Positions 36,086-47,233 of a DNA stretch of 64,000 nt are shown in pieces. Source of the DNA: Brevundimonas abyssalis TAR-001 (GTDB lineage: Bacteria; Pseudomonadota; Alphaproteobacteria; Caulobacterales; Caulobacteraceae); NCBI RefSeq assembly GCF_000466985.1, contig NZ_BATC01000008.1:1-64000 (forward strand). Direction: 5' to 3'. The notes under the pieces are model-generated. The model saw only the letters and a program-made list of their open reading frames with translations. It was not told where the DNA came from and made no database searches. Made by a program: the position numbers and the translations under genes. Numbering within the stretch: the first letter of the stretch is position 1; each line of letters opens with the position of its first letter.

Positions 36086-37554
36086 TCCGGCTCGAGCGCA
36101 ACCATCTCCGGTGGGCGACGGCCGCCGCCGGTCTGATCATCATCGGCGCCGGCCTCGGATGGGGACTCTCCAGACCTGGGGCGGATCGCGCGGAGGCGCC
36201 CGAAGCCGCGTCGGGCGAGCGCGAGGTGCTCTACTGGTACGATCCCATGGTCCCGGACCAGCGGTTCGACCGGCCGGGCAAGTCCCCCTACATGGATATG
36301 GACCTGGTCCCCCGATACGCCGACGAGGCCTCGGACACCGGGGCCGGCGTTCGCATCGATCCCGCTCTCGTCCAGTCGCTCGGCGCCCGCTTCGCCACGG
36401 TTCGATCAGGAACCCTGGAGGGCGATGTCGCGGCGACGGCCGTCGTCGATTTCAACGCGCGCGACGTGGCCGTCGTCCAGGCTCGCGCCGCCGGCTTCGT
36501 CGAACGCGTCTATGACCGCGCGCCCGGCGACGTCATCCGGGCCGGCGCGCCGCTGGTCGATCTGCTCGTGCCTGAGTGGGGCGGCGCCCAGCTCGAGTAT
36601 CTCGCGCTCCGGCGCACGGGAGATGCGGCCCTCACGGCCGCTGCGCGCCAACGCCTCATCCTGCTGGGCATGCCCGAAAGCCTGGTCGCTGCGGTCGAGC
36701 GCTCGGGCCGGCCCCGGACGACGGTGACGGTGTCCAGCCCGATCGGCGGCGCCATTCGCACGCTCGGCGTCAGGGCCGGGATGAGCGTGCCCGCCGGCAT
36801 GACCCTGGCCGAGATCAATGGGCTTTCGACCGTGTGGCTCAACGCAGCGATACCCGAAGCCATGGCGGGCCGCCTGCGCGTCGGGCGCACCGTCGGGGTG
36901 ACGCTGGCGGCCTTCCCCGGCGAGCGGATGACGGGGCGGCTGACCGCCCTGTTGCCGGAAATCGCGGGCGACAGCCGGACCGTGACGGCCCGCATCGAGA
37001 TGACCAATCGTGGAGGTCGGCTGCGGCCGGGCATGTACGGGCAGATCGTCTTCGGCGGCGAGTCCGGGACCACCCTGCTCGTACCGTCCGAGGCGGTGAT
37101 CCGGACCGGCCGGCGGACGCTCGTCATGCTCGCGCTGGAGGGCGGCCGCTATCAACCCGCAGAGGTCCGGGTCGGGCGCGAAGCCGGCGGGCAGACGCAG
37201 ATCCTCGCCGGACTCAATGAAGGCGAGCGGGTGGTCGCGTCCGGGCAGTTCCTGCTGGATTCGGAAGCCAGCCTGTCGGGCGTGGAGGCGCGCAACCTCG
37301 ACCAGGCCGCGGCCGCCGACGGACCGGCCATCCACCGGGCCAGCGGACGGGTCCAGGCGATCGGGGAGGGGACCATAACCCTCGCCCACGGACCGGTGCC
37401 GGCGTTGCAGTGGCCGGCGATGACCATGACCTTCCGGATTCCGGAGACGGTCGATCAGGACGTATCGATCGGCGACCAGGTGGACTTCACCTTCGAGGCG
37501 GCGGACAGCGAACCGACGGTGCGCAGCCTGACCCGCAAGGAAGCAACCCGATGA
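36082..37554 (+). CDS. cusB: Periplasmic adaptor of Cus-type RND pump with C-terminal CusF domain
   Basis: 490 residues. After an N-terminal anchor there is a heavy-metal-binding segment [29 protein letters not shown], the barrel-sandwich and beta-barrel domains ([23 protein letters not shown]), and a C-terminal CusF-like domain: [22 protein letters not shown], with Met and Trp ligands for Cu(I)/Ag(I). This fusion suggests built-in metal loading. Start overlaps cusC by 4 bases and the stop overlaps the cusA start. Confidence 0.9.
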   Translation: MIRLERNHLRWATAAAGLIIIGAGLGWGLSRPGADRAEAPEAASGEREVLYWYDPMVPDQRFDRPGKSPYMDMDLVPRYADEASDTGAGVRIDPALVQSLGARFATVRSGTLEGDVAATAVVDFNARDVAVVQARAAGFVERVYDRAPGDVIRAGAPLVDLLVPEWGGAQLEYLALRRTGDAALTAAARQRLILLGMPESLVAAVERSGRPRTTVTVSSPIGGAIRTLGVRAGMSVPAGMTLAEINGLSTVWLNAAIPEAMAGRLRVGRTVGVTLAAFPGERMTGRLTALLPEIAGDSRTVTARIEMTNRGGRLRPGMYGQIVFGGESGTTLLVPSEAVIRTGRRTLVMLALEGGRYQPAEVRVGREAGGQTQILAGLNEGERVVASGQFLLDSEASLSGVEARNLDQAAAADGPAIHRASGRVQAIGEGTITLAHGPVPALQWPAMTMTFRIPETVDQDVSIGDQVDFTFEAADSEPTVRSLTRKEATR

Positions 37555-40500
37555 TCGCCGCCGTCATTCGCGCGTCGGTCCGGGCGCGGATTTTCGTCCT
37601 GCTGGCCGCGCTCGCCCTGCTGGCGGGCGGGCTTTGGGCCGTTCGCAGCACGCCCGTCGACGCCTTGCCGGACCTGTCGGACGTCCAGGTCATCATCCGG
37701 ACAGCCTATCCCGGCCAGGCGCCGCAGATCGTCGAGAACCAGGTCACCTATCCCTTGGCCACGACCATGCTGTCGGTGCCCGGCGCCCGCACGGTGAGGG
37801 GCTATTCGTTCTTCGGCGACAGCTACGTCTATGTCCTGTTCGATGAGGGAACCGATCTCTACTGGGCCCGGTCGCGGGTTCTCGAATACCTCAGCCAGGT
37901 CCAGTCGCGATTGCCCGAGACGGCGAGGCCGGCGCTGGGCCCGGACGCGACGGGGGTGGGCTGGATCTACGAATACGCCCTGGTCGACCGAACCGGCCGG
38001 CACGATCTGTCCCAGTTGCGCAGCCTGCAGGACTGGTTCCTGCGCTACGAGCTGAAGACCGTGCCCGGCGTGGCCGAGGTCGCCACCATCGGCGGCATGG
38101 TCCGCCAATATCAGGTCGTGCTCGACCCGGTGAAGCTCGCCGCCTTCGGCGTCACCCACCAGGCGGTGGTGGAGGCCATCAGGCAGGGCAACGCCGAGAC
38201 TGGCGGCTCCGTGCTCGAGCTGGCGGAAACCGAATACATGGTCCGCGCCAACGGCTACCTGACCGACCTGGACGACTTTCGCGCCGTCCCGATCCGGGCG
38301 GCGGCCGGCGGCGTTCCGGTTCAGCTCGGCGACGTCGCCACGGTCCAGATCGGGCCGGAGATGCGCCGCGGGATCGCCGAGCTGAACGGCGAGGGCGAGG
38401 TGGTCGGCGGGGTTGTGATCCTGCGATCCGGCGGCAATGCGCGGTCCGTCATCGCGGCGGTGCAGGAACGGCTCGAGACGCTCAAGTCGGGCCTGCCGCC
38501 CGGGGTCGAGGTGGTTCCGGTCTACGACCGGTCCGAACTCATCGATCGCGCGATCGAGAACCTCAGCACCAAGCTGATCGAGGAGTTCGTGGTCGTCGCC
38601 ATCGTCTGCGGACTGTTCCTGTGGCACGCCCGCTCGGCGCTGGTCGCGATCCTGACCCTGCCGCTCGGCGTGCTGGCGGCCTTCATCCTGATGCATCTGC
38701 AGGGGGTCAACGCCAACATCATGTCGCTGGGCGGCATCGCCATCGCCATCGGCGCCATGGTCGACGCGGCGGTGGTCATGATCGAGAACGCCCACAAGCA
38801 CATCGAGCGATGGGAACACGATCATCCGGACGACCGGCTTAAGGGCGAGGCGCGCTGGCGGGTGATCACCGAGGCCGCCGTCGAGGTGGGGCCGGCGCTG
38901 TTCCTCAGCCTGGTGATCATCACCCTGTCGTTCGTGCCGGTGTTCACCTTGCAGGCGCAGGAGGGGCGGCTGTTTTCGCCCCTGGCCTTCACCAAGAGCT
39001 ACGCCATGGGGGGGGCGGCCATCCTCTCCATCACCCTCGTGCCGGTGCTGATGGGATTTCTTATCCGCGGACGCATCCCGGCCGAGCACAGCAACCCGAT
39101 CAACCGGGCGCTTGTTTTCGTCTATCGGAGACCGCTCGACTGGGTCTTGCGGCGGCCACGGGCGACCCTGCTGATGGCCCTGATCGCCTTCGCCACCGCC
39201 GCCTGGCCCTTGAGTCAGCTGGGCGGGGAGTTCATGCCGCCGATGGACGAGGGCGATCTGCTGTACATGCCCACCGCGCTGCCGGGCCTGTCGGCCGCCA
39301 AGGCGTCCGAGCTTCTGCAGCAGACCGACCGGATGATCGCGACCGTGCCGGAGGTCGAAAGCGTGTTCGGCAAGGCCGGGCGGGCGGACACCGCCACCGA
39401 TCCGGCGCCGCTGGTGATGTTCGAGACGACGATCCGCTTCAAGCCACGCGATGAGTGGCGTCCCGGCATGACGCCGGACCGGCTGGTCGAGGAGCTGGAT
39501 CGCGCCGTCCAGGTCCCGGGCCTGACCAACGTCTGGGTGCCTCCGATCCGCAACCGGATCGACATGCTCGCGACCGGCATCAAGAGCCCCATCGGCGTCA
39601 AGGTTTCCGGCGCCGATCTCGCCGAGATCGACCGGATCGCCCAGCAGGTCGCCGACGTCGCCGGCGCTGTTCCGGGCGTCAGCTCCGCCTTCGCCGAGCG
39701 TCTGACCGGCGGCCGCTACATCGACGTCGACATCGACCGCCTAGCGGCCGGCCGGTACGGCCTCAACATCGCCGATGTGCAGTCCATCGTGTCCGGGGCG
39801 GTGGGTGGAGAGACCATCGGCCAGACCGTCGAGGGCGTGGCGCGTTACCCGATCAGCGTGCGCTATCCGCGCGAAATCCGCGACAGCCTGGCGGAGCTTC
39901 GGGCCTTGCCGATCCTGACCCCGTCGGGACAGCAGATCACCCTGGGCTCGGTCGCGTCGCTGGATGTCGCGGACGGCCCGCCGATGCTGAAGTCGGAGAA
40001 CGGCCGGCCGACCACCTGGGTCTATATCGACGTTCGCGGCCGCGACCTGGCCTCGGTGGTGGGCGACCTGCAGGCCGCGGTGGCCGACGAGGTGGAGCTG
40101 ACCCCGGGCGTCAGCATCGCCTACTCCGGGCAGTTCGAATATCTCCAGCGCGCGGCGGAGCGGCTGAAGATCGTCGTCCCGGCGACCCTGGCGATCATCT
40201 TCCTGCTGCTCTATCTGACCTTCGGCCGGCTGGACGAGGCGGCGCTGATCATGGCGACCTTGCCGTTCGCCCTGACCGGCGGCGTCTGGACGCTCTACCT
40301 GCTGGACTATCACCAGTCGGTGGCGACCTCGGTCGGCTTCATCGCCTTGGCCGGACTGTCGGCCGAGTTCGGCGTGGTCATGCTGATCTACCTGAAACAG
40401 GCGCTGAAGGCCCGGGGAGACAACCCGGACCGCGCCGCTGTGGAAGCGGCCGTGCGTGAGGGCGCGCTGTTGCGCGTTCGCCCCAAGGCCATGACCGTGG

Positions 40501-40685
40501 CGGTCATCCTCGCCGGCCTGTTCCCGATCCTGATCGGTCACGGGGCCGGATCGGAGATCATGAGCCGCATCGCTGCTCCGGTCATCGGCGGCATGGTGAC
40601 GGCGCCTTTGCTGTCCATGCTCGTTATCCCGGCGGGCTATCTGCTGCTCCGGCGGCGCAAACTCGATCAGACCCTTTCAACCTGA
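37551..40685 (+). CDS. cusA: CusA-type RND heavy-metal efflux pump
   Basis: 1044 residues from the ATG that overlaps the cusB stop. Twelve membrane helices in two halves; motifs include [20 protein letters not shown] near the N-terminus, [21 protein letters not shown] in helix 4 and [31 protein letters not shown] near the C-terminus. A Met-bearing periplasmic cleft is expected for copper/silver pumps. The gene is intact over 3.1 kb. It drives proton-coupled efflux through the adaptor and outer-membrane channel encoded upstream. Confidence 0.93.
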   Translation: MIAAVIRASVRARIFVLLAALALLAGGLWAVRSTPVDALPDLSDVQVIIRTAYPGQAPQIVENQVTYPLATTMLSVPGARTVRGYSFFGDSYVYVLFDEGTDLYWARSRVLEYLSQVQSRLPETARPALGPDATGVGWIYEYALVDRTGRHDLSQLRSLQDWFLRYELKTVPGVAEVATIGGMVRQYQVVLDPVKLAAFGVTHQAVVEAIRQGNAETGGSVLELAETEYMVRANGYLTDLDDFRAVPIRAAAGGVPVQLGDVATVQIGPEMRRGIAELNGEGEVVGGVVILRSGGNARSVIAAVQERLETLKSGLPPGVEVVPVYDRSELIDRAIENLSTKLIEEFVVVAIVCGLFLWHARSALVAILTLPLGVLAAFILMHLQGVNANIMSLGGIAIAIGAMVDAAVVMIENAHKHIERWEHDHPDDRLKGEARWRVITEAAVEVGPALFLSLVIITLSFVPVFTLQAQEGRLFSPLAFTKSYAMGGAAILSITLVPVLMGFLIRGRIPAEHSNPINRALVFVYRRPLDWVLRRPRATLLMALIAFATAAWPLSQLGGEFMPPMDEGDLLYMPTALPGLSAAKASELLQQTDRMIATVPEVESVFGKAGRADTATDPAPLVMFETTIRFKPRDEWRPGMTPDRLVEELDRAVQVPGLTNVWVPPIRNRIDMLATGIKSPIGVKVSGADLAEIDRIAQQVADVAGAVPGVSSAFAERLTGGRYIDVDIDRLAAGRYGLNIADVQSIVSGAVGGETIGQTVEGVARYPISVRYPREIRDSLAELRALPILTPSGQQITLGSVASLDVADGPPMLKSENGRPTTWVYIDVRGRDLASVVGDLQAAVADEVELTPGVSIAYSGQFEYLQRAAERLKIVVPATLAIIFLLLYLTFGRLDEAALIMATLPFALTGGVWTLYLLDYHQSVATSVGFIALAGLSAEFGVVMLIYLKQALKARGDNPDRAAVEAAVREGALLRVRPKAMTVAVILAGLFPILIGHGAGSEIMSRIAAPVIGGMVTAPLLSMLVIPAGYLLLRRRKLDQTLST

Positions 40686-40697
40686 GGAGATTTTCCC

Positions 40698-41066
40698 ATG
40701 AAATACTCATTGATCCTGGCGACGGGTATGGCGCTCGGCCTGGCGGCTTGCAACCAACCGCAGGAGACGCTGGCCTCGACCGAAGAGCCAGCGACGGGAG
40801 AAGCTGACGTAGCGACTATACCGATGACGGCTGACGCCGGCGCGCAGACCGGGACCGGGACCGGCGTAGTCACCGCCATTGACCCGGACGCCGGCACGAT
40901 AACCGTCGATCATGGACCTATCCCCGGCGTCGGCTGGCCGGCGATGACCATGCGCTTCACCGCTTCGCCCGCCGTAGCGGAATCCGCCGAGACAGGCGAG
41001 CGCATCGCGTTCGATGTCTCCGTCCGCGACGGCGTCAACGAGATCACGGCCATTCGACCCGAGTGA
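40698..41066 (+). CDS. cusF: CusF-like copper/silver-binding lipoprotein
   Basis: 122 residues. MKYSLILATGMALGLAAC has a lipobox at Cys 18. The CusF fold has GTGVVTAIDPDAGTITVDHGPIPGVGWPAMTMRF, including His, Trp and two Met that bind Cu(I)/Ag(I). GAGGAG precedes the start. It follows cusA by 12 bases and duplicates the CusF domain fused to the adaptor. Confidence 0.9.
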   Translation: MKYSLILATGMALGLAACNQPQETLASTEEPATGEADVATIPMTADAGAQTGTGTGVVTAIDPDAGTITVDHGPIPGVGWPAMTMRFTASPAVAESAETGERIAFDVSVRDGVNEITAIRPE

Positions 41067-41176
41067 CGTCGACCGGCCCGTTGGGCCGAAGGTTCGGCAA
41101 TAGGCCGGTCGCCCAAATCGATCTGAGGGAACCTTGACGCAGACTTGCGGACTTTAGTCTACGAGGAGGCTTAACC

Positions 41177-41302
41177 ATGATGAACGGTATGATGGATGCC
41201 GGCTCGATGATGAGCGGTATGGGGCTGGTAGGACTACTGGTCGTCATCGCCCTGATTCTCGCCATAGCTTGCTTGATCAAATATTTGTTCAGCAGGCGTT
41301 GA
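41177..41302 (+). CDS. 41-residue Met-rich single-pass membrane peptide
   Basis: MMNGMMDAGSMMSGMG is followed by one membrane helix (LVGLLVVIALILAIACLIKYLF) and a short basic tail. GAGGAGG lies at a proper distance before the start. Seven Met in the first 15 residues suggest a Cu(I)/Ag(I) ligand set facing the periplasm. The stop codon overlaps the start of the next gene by one base. Similar small peptides occur in metal operons; no function has been shown from this sequence. Confidence 0.68.
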   Translation: MMNGMMDAGSMMSGMGLVGLLVVIALILAIACLIKYLFSRR

Positions 41303-43846
41303 TGGCGACCTCTGCCAAAACCCCCGAGACGGTCATCGTCACCGGTTCCAGCGGATTTATCGGCTCGGCTCTGGTCGAGCGGCTGGCCAAGCGCTTCAGG
41401 GTCATCGGCTTCGATCGGGACATGCCGCCCCATCCGCCGGCCGAGGCGGAATGCGTGTGCATCGATCTCACCGACGACGCCAGCGTCAAGGCCGCCTTCG
41501 ATCGCGTCCGCGCCGGGTACGGCAAGCAGATCGCGTCCGTGGTCCACCTCGCGGCCTTCTTTGACCTCAGCGGGGACCCTGACCCCCGCTACGAGGCAGT
41601 CACGGTCCGAGGCACGGAGCGCATGCTCGAAGCGTTGAAGGCCTTCACGCCGAGCAGTTCGTCTTCTCCAGCACTATGCTAGTTCACCAAGCCACGGAGC
41701 GTGGACGTCCCATCGACGAGGCGGCGTCTCTGAGCGCCGCCTTGCCGTACCGGGAGTCCAAAATTCTCGCTGAAGCCCTCGTCCGCGAGAAGCGAGGCCG
41801 GATTCCGGCCGTTTTCCTGCGCCCGGCGGGCGTTTATGACGACGGCGGCCACTCGGCGTTCCTCGCCCAACAGATAGCGCGCATCTACGAACGGCGCCTG
41901 AGTTCGCACGTCTATCCGGGCGACCTCGCCACGGGACAACCTTCGTTGCACTTGGAAGACCTGCTCGACGCCATCGAGCGGGTGATCGACCGGCGACGCG
42001 ATCTGCCGACAGAGTTCCCGGTCCTACTCGGCGAGGCCGACGTCATGACCTATGACGAACTGCAGCGCGACCTCGGCCGCTTGATCCACGACGAAGCTTG
42101 GGCAACTCACACCATTCCGAAGACGGCCGCCAAGGCAGGCGTTTGGGCGGAGACCGTTCTAGATGAAGACGCTTTCATCCGCCCCTGGATGGTCGACATC
42201 TCCGACGACCACTACGAACTGGATCTGACCGCGGCGCGAACCCACCTGGGCTGGTCGTCCAGACACAGCCTTCGCCAGAGTCTTCCGGACATCGTTGCGG
42301 GCCTTAAGGCCGATCCGTTCGCCTGGTATCGCGCCAACAAGCTAAACGCGGCCCGTGTGGCGGACGACAAGGCCGAAGTCGCCGCGTCGGAGACGCACGC
42401 CATCCCGCCCGAACAGCACCGGGCGATGCTGTCCGATCACGCCCGGTCAATGCAGGGCATGCATTTCAGCATGCTCTGGGTGCATTGGCTGACCATGGGA
42501 CTGGGTCTCTGGCTGGCCACGGCGCCTTTCGTTTTCGGCGTCTTCGACCAAACCGAGTTTTCCTCCGCCGTACAGTCCGTCACCGAAGATCGCGGCCTGT
42601 GGCCGGCGGCTTTCAGAAATACGCTGACGGGCTGGAACGACGTGATCTGCGGCGGACTGATCATGGTGTTCGCCGCCTTCTCCATGTCTCCCCGGAACGG
42701 CTGGGCGCAGTGGGCCAATGCCGTCATCGGCGTCTGGCTGCTGGGCGCCGGGATCCTGTTCTGGGCGCCGAGCGCGGCGGTCTACAGCAACGACATGCTC
42801 GTCGGCGCCCTTGTCGTCGCCCTCACCCTCCTCATTCCGATGATGCCCGGAATGAGCATGGAGGGTATGATGGACGAGACCGACACGCCGCCGGGCTGGA
42901 CCTACTGTCCATCGACCTATCTGCAGCGCATCCCGATCATCGCCCTGGGCGTGGTCGGCTGGTGCTAGCCAGAATTCTGACGGCCTATCAGCTCGGCCAC
43001 GTCGACAATGTGTGGGAGCCGTTCTTCGAGGCGCCTGGGCCCCTCAACGGAACGGAACACATCATCACCTCGGCGATGTCCAAGGCCTGGCCGGTCGCCG
43101 ACGGCGGCGTGGGCGCCATCACCTACATGGCCGAGATACTGATGGGTGCCATGGGCGGACGGGCGCGGTGGCGGACCATGCCGTGGATGGTGGTGCTGTT
43201 CGGCATCGTCGTCGTGCCCTTGGGTGTGGTCAGCATCTACTTCATCATCATGCAGCCGATCGCCATAGGAACCTACTGCACGATCTGTCTGCTCGCGGCA
43301 GCGGCGATGCTGATCATGATCCCCTATTCGCTGGATGAACTCGTGGCGATGGGTCAGTTCCTGGTCCTGAACACGCGGCGCGGACGACCTTTCTGGCGAG
43401 CCTTCTTCCGAGGCGACGCCCTGCCTGGCGGAACGGTCGACAAGCGGCCGGGCTTTTCCGATGGCTGGGGACGGGCGACCGCTTCCGCTTTGCGGGGCGC
43501 GACGCTTCCGTGGACCCTCGTGGTCAGCGCAGGGCTGGGCGTCTGGCTGATGCTCTCAAGGCTGGTTTTGGGCACAGAACCGCCCCTAGCGGACACGGAT
43601 CATCTGATCGGAGCCCTGGTGGTCACGGTCTCCGTCATCGCGATGGCCGAAGTCGGACGTCCCCTCCGCTTCCTAAACATAGGCTTTGCCGCATGGCTGA
43701 TCGCCTCGCCTTGGATGATAGACGGCGGATCCTTGGCAGGAACCTTCTCGAACCAGATCGTCGGACTGACGATCCTGGCGCTCAGTTTGCCGCGAGGGCG
43801 GCGGAGTCAGGAGCACTACGGTTCTTGGGATCGGTTCATCGTCTGA
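41302..43846 (+). CDS. Epimerase - SPW-repeat - vitamin K epoxide reductase-like fusion, two frameshifts
   Basis: One large protein of about 848 residues in three frames. N-terminal SDR/epimerase: TVIVTGSSGFIGSALVERL (Rossmann). Break 1 near 41650 (FVFSSTMLVH resumes), restored by one base. A middle membrane section (FSMLWVHWLTMGLGLWLATAPFVF and WNDVICGGLIMVFAAFSMSP) resembles SPW repeats. Break 2 near 42965 (GWC-stop; GGG for GG gives GWVLARILTAYQ). The C-part has YCTICLLAAAAMLI, a VKOR-like CxxC, and a second SPW-type pair. It may couple sugar/lipid chemistry with thiol oxidation; function unknown. Confidence 0.7.
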
Positions 43847-44081
43847 ACGGCTACGCGGATACGATCGGCTTGGCTTATGATCTGCATGGTCGGCGATCCT
43901 TGAGCGCTCGCCGCTAGGACCAGGTCCGATCTACATCTGGCGATTCACGCGGTCAGAGATGCTGATTCATAGTTCTCCGCAGGGCGGACTGTCAGACACG
44001 GTCGCGAGGAGCAGTAGCATGGGCATCATGATCCGGGTTCCAGCTTATTCGGGAAGCCAAGCGGTTGGACTGCGGTCGTTC

Positions 44082-44495
44082 TCAGTGTTGTGACGGGCTG
44101 ATCGTTGCGGCGGCATCGCGGCAGGCCTGCTCGCAACGCCGACATTCCTCGGCGCAGATACGGCAGTGTTCATGCATGTCGGCGTGCTTCTCGCATTCGA
44201 CGGCGCAATCGGCGCAGGCCTCGGCGCAGGTTTCGAGCATGCGTTTGATCAGGGCTTCGTTGCTGCCGGTGCGACGCGCAGCGATGCCGGCTGTGGCCAG
44301 GCAGACATCGGCGCAGTCGAGATTTAGGCGGATGCACTGGGTGAGATCCTTGACCATCTCCTCGGCGAGGCAGGCGTCGGCGCAGATGTGGCACACGGCG
44401 GCGCAGCCGTAAGCCGCCTCGATCGCGCGAACGAGACTGTCGTTGACGCCGCCGCGCACGTCGGGATGGGTCCTGATCATGGGCTGGATTTGCAT
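44082..44495 (-). CDS. Csp-family copper storage protein (copy 2)
   Basis: 137 residues: AAYGCAAVCHICADACLAE, LNLDCADVCLATAG, MLETCAEACADCAVECEKHAD and HEHCRICAEECRRCEQACR. Cys residues repeat every three to four positions along four helices, as in cytosolic copper storage proteins. It differs from copy 1 at scattered positions and has the normal short tail (DAAATISPSQH). No export signal. Likely buffers Cu(I) inside the cell. Confidence 0.9.
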   Translation of the reverse strand: MQIQPMIRTHPDVRGGVNDSLVRAIEAAYGCAAVCHICADACLAEEMVKDLTQCIRLNLDCADVCLATAGIAARRTGSNEALIKRMLETCAEACADCAVECEKHADMHEHCRICAEECRRCEQACRDAAATISPSQH

Positions 44496-44874
44496 CGGAG
44501 GGCTCCTTGGGGTGATCGAAGAGCAACCCCAGAGCCGCGACGATGTTCCGAACTGTGAAGCCTCGAAAGCGCCGTCGCTAGGCTCGGGACTGGCGAAGCA
44601 GTGGTGAGAATGCCGCCTGCGATTACTGCGATCGCACCGGGATGACCGAGACGATCGCCCGACTTGTGGATCGGTTGGAGGCGAAGTTCGACCAGCATTT
44701 CGAGCGAGTCCAACGAACCCTTCTGATCTGTGATGTGGGTCTATGGCGCGAAGACGCCGCCCGTTTCCGGGCGGCGCTCTGAGATGATTCCGCGAGCGAC
44801 GCGTCAGCGTCGCGAGCGCCGGGCCAAGCTCTGTCGGGCAATCGGGGCCGCCGAAGCGGCCCCGACGCTAGGGC
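44496..44874. other. Intergenic between csp copy 2 and parB-like gene
   Basis: About 380 bases. A short frame at 44642-44782 (46 residues, MTETIARLVDRLEAKFDQHF) is the only plausible small gene, with helical character but no ribosome-binding site that I can defend. The rest holds a hairpin described separately and otherwise nothing recognisable. Confidence 0.4.
44843..44864 (-). terminator. Hairpin after the parB-like gene
   Basis: A perfect 9-bp stem CGGGGCCGC / GCGGCCCCG with a four-base loop lies just past the stop codon. A T-run is not obvious, so it may be an end-protecting hairpin rather than a strict terminator. Confidence 0.55.
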
Positions 44875-46893
44875 CTATTCCGCCGCGAACGGATAGGCGT
44901 CCTCGTTCGGAGATGCGGCCTCTTCTCCGGCGTCCGCGACTTGCGGCGGCGCCGTGCGAAGCAGCGGCGGCAACCAGCCCTTGCCCGCGATCAGCGTTTC
45001 CGCCGCCTCGGCCATGTCGGCCTTCTTCATTCCGGCGAGACGGTCGGCGTCGGTCTTGGAAACGCCTTCCTCCACCGCCTCCATTACCCGCGCCTTGGAC
45101 ACCCGACCGAAGTAGGAGGCGGCGGTCGCCGTCCACGTCCCGGTCATGTCCAGACCCAAAGCGGTCGCCAGCGTCTCGGCCTGGGCCCAGGCGCCGGGGC
45201 GCCGGTCGTGCGGGTCGCGCACGGCGTTGACCCCCAGCGAGGCGCAATGGGCCAGGAGGTCCAACAGGTCCGAACCGGACATATCGACCAGCACCGCCCA
45301 CAGGTCGCGCGCCTCGTTCGGCAGACGCGTGGCCCAAGCCTCGCTCCGGTCGGCGATGCGCCGTCCGGCTGGGCCTTCGCAGACGCCCGGCGCGAACCGC
45401 TCCAGCCCGGTCAGGCTCAACCGCAACTGAAGGACCGTCGGCTGGTCGTAGGGCGGATAGAAGACCTGCAAGGCGAAGGCGTGAACCACCACGGTCAGGG
45501 CCATGCTCGCATCCGCCGCCAAGGCGTCCCTCAAGCCCGCCGTGCGGTGGGCCGTCAGGTCCAGCACCAGCTTCTCGGACAGGGGCGCCAAGCCCTCGTC
45601 CGCCTCCGCCGCGCCGCTGGCGACCCCGCTGGTCGCGGGGGCCGTGGCCTCCGCGTCACCGGCGTCTTCGCGGCCCTGCTCCGGGGCCTCGTCCTCCGGC
45701 TCCGGCAGGGCGTCCTCCAGCCGGACCAGCCCGCGCTCGAACCGGGCCACGCCGTCATGGCTCAGCGTGACGATCACGCCGGAGCGGGCCAGATCGTCGG
45801 GCCGGTAGGCATGGTCGTCGCCGAAGGCCTGCAAGGCCGCGTCGATCTCCTCCAGCCGGGCGTCCACTTCGGGCGGCAGCACCTCGGCGGAATCGTTGTC
45901 GCTGATGAGGCGGTCATACTCCTCGGCCAAGGCCGTCATCGCCGCCTCGTCCTCGGGGGACCGCTCGACTTTTTCGGGATAGACCCGGCCCAGGCCGAGG
46001 CCGTGCGGGAAATCCGGATAGGCCTCGGCCCATTTCCAGCCCTCGCGCTCGCGGACCTCCTCGGCCAGCCCATCCAGCTTGCCGATGACCAGCCGGTCCA
46101 GCAGGGACGCGTCCTCCAGCCAGCCGCCGCCGTCCTCGGTGAACAGGTCGCGCAGCACCGCCCCGCCCGCCTCGGCGTAGGCCTCGACGCCGACGAAACG
46201 GGCGCGGGGGTCGTCGGCCCGGACCTTGGTTTCGGTCATGACGCGGCGAATGGCGTAGGCGGGCGTATGCGGCCCGATCATGCCCAACACCTGCTCCTGC
46301 CGGTCGTGGTCCTCGCTGACGGCGAACGCCATCAACTGTTCCAAGGTCAGCCCGCCCTCGCGGTAGGTCTGCATCAAGGCCGGGGCCACCGCGCCCAGCC
46401 GCAGCCTTTGACGCACCACATGGGCCGACACCCCGAACCGGGCGCCGATCTCCTCGGCGCCGTAGCCCCTTTCCTCGGCCAGCCGCTTGAACGCCTCGAA
46501 CTGGTCGGCGGGATGCATGTCAGCGCGGGTGACGTTCTCGTCGAGGCTGATCTCGTGGGCGTCGTTCTCGGCGTCCACGATGCAGCGCACCGGATAGGTC
46601 CGCTTGATCGCCTTGCGCTTGGCCAGCAGCCGCAGCCCCAGCCGACGCCCCTCGCCGATGGTGACGAGGTAGGCGCCGGTCGGGGCGCCCTCGCCGTTCC
46701 GCTCGATCTCGACCACGGGCGGCTGCAACACCCCCTTGGCCTTGATGGAAGCGGCGAAGGCCTCGATGGTGGCCGGGCTGTGCGGGGTCTTGCGGGCGTT
46801 CTTGTCCGACGCCTTGAGCCGGTTGAGCGGCACGATGATCTCGGCGCCGTGTTGCGGCTCGGTCGCGGCGGTTTGGGTGGATTGGGTCGTCAT
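44875..46893 (-). CDS. ParB/Spo0J-family partition-like protein
   Basis: About 672 residues from MTTQSTQTAATEP, preceded by GGAGG. The N-terminal ParB domain has EIIVPLNRLKASDKNARK, LVTIGEGRRLGLRLLAK and a NVTRADMHPADQF segment; the HTH is EEIGARFGVSAHVVRQRLRLGAVAP. The long acidic C-terminal part (EPEDEAPEQGREDAGDAE) is typical of versions on plasmids and ICEs. It probably acts in stable maintenance or gene control of the element. No ParA is nearby. Confidence 0.85.
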   Translation of the reverse strand: MTTQSTQTAATEPQHGAEIIVPLNRLKASDKNARKTPHSPATIEAFAASIKAKGVLQPPVVEIERNGEGAPTGAYLVTIGEGRRLGLRLLAKRKAIKRTYPVRCIVDAENDAHEISLDENVTRADMHPADQFEAFKRLAEERGYGAEEIGARFGVSAHVVRQRLRLGAVAPALMQTYREGGLTLEQLMAFAVSEDHDRQEQVLGMIGPHTPAYAIRRVMTETKVRADDPRARFVGVEAYAEAGGAVLRDLFTEDGGGWLEDASLLDRLVIGKLDGLAEEVREREGWKWAEAYPDFPHGLGLGRVYPEKVERSPEDEAAMTALAEEYDRLISDNDSAEVLPPEVDARLEEIDAALQAFGDDHAYRPDDLARSGVIVTLSHDGVARFERGLVRLEDALPEPEDEAPEQGREDAGDAEATAPATSGVASGAAEADEGLAPLSEKLVLDLTAHRTAGLRDALAADASMALTVVVHAFALQVFYPPYDQPTVLQLRLSLTGLERFAPGVCEGPAGRRIADRSEAWATRLPNEARDLWAVLVDMSGSDLLDLLAHCASLGVNAVRDPHDRRPGAWAQAETLATALGLDMTGTWTATAASYFGRVSKARVMEAVEEGVSKTDADRLAGMKKADMAEAAETLIAGKGWLPPLLRTAPPQVADAGEEAASPNEDAYPFAAE

Positions 46894-47233
46894 GTCTGCC
46901 TCCTTTGGGCATGGGTTGCAGGCACGCGAACTGCGCGCCTGAAACCCTGCCCCTCGGCGAGAGCGGGGTAGCAAAGGCCAGGGCGGACCGGCCGGAGGGG
47001 GATCGCCCGGCCTGCACAAGCCTGATCTCAATGACGATGATGATGATCATGACCGGCGCGGAAGGTCGGGGAGACCGGCCGGTCCGGCGCCGGAGGCGCT
47101 TCACCCTGGCCTGCGCGAGGGCGGAGCCCTTAGCGCTTCCTTGTTTACAAAGTCGTGTCCAGCTTACTTTCGCGGAGTTAGTTGACGAATCATCCAGTTT
47201 GCCCATTATGGCTTTGCAGGCTTGGAGCTCCGC
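46894..47233. other. Divergent intergenic region
   Basis: About 340 bases separating the parB-like gene from the 47234 gene. The half near 47150-47230 is AT-richer than its surroundings and contains a promoter (entered separately). The rest is GC-rich with imperfect short repeats; no gene is seen. Confidence 0.45.
47182..47210 (+). promoter_or_regulatory. Sigma70-type promoter of the 47234 gene
   Basis: TTGACG, a 17-base spacer and ATTATG lie 24 bases before the ATG. Strong consensus fit for this GC-rich genome. Confidence 0.6.

Noticed and set aside
37455-39089. Long open frame antisense to cusA
   Set aside because: Composition is His/Asp/Gly/Gln-rich shadow of RND codons; cusA is certain on the plus strand.
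44941-46971. 676-codon open frame antisense to the parB-like gene
   Set aside because: The minus-strand protein has clear ParB motifs; the plus frame has none.
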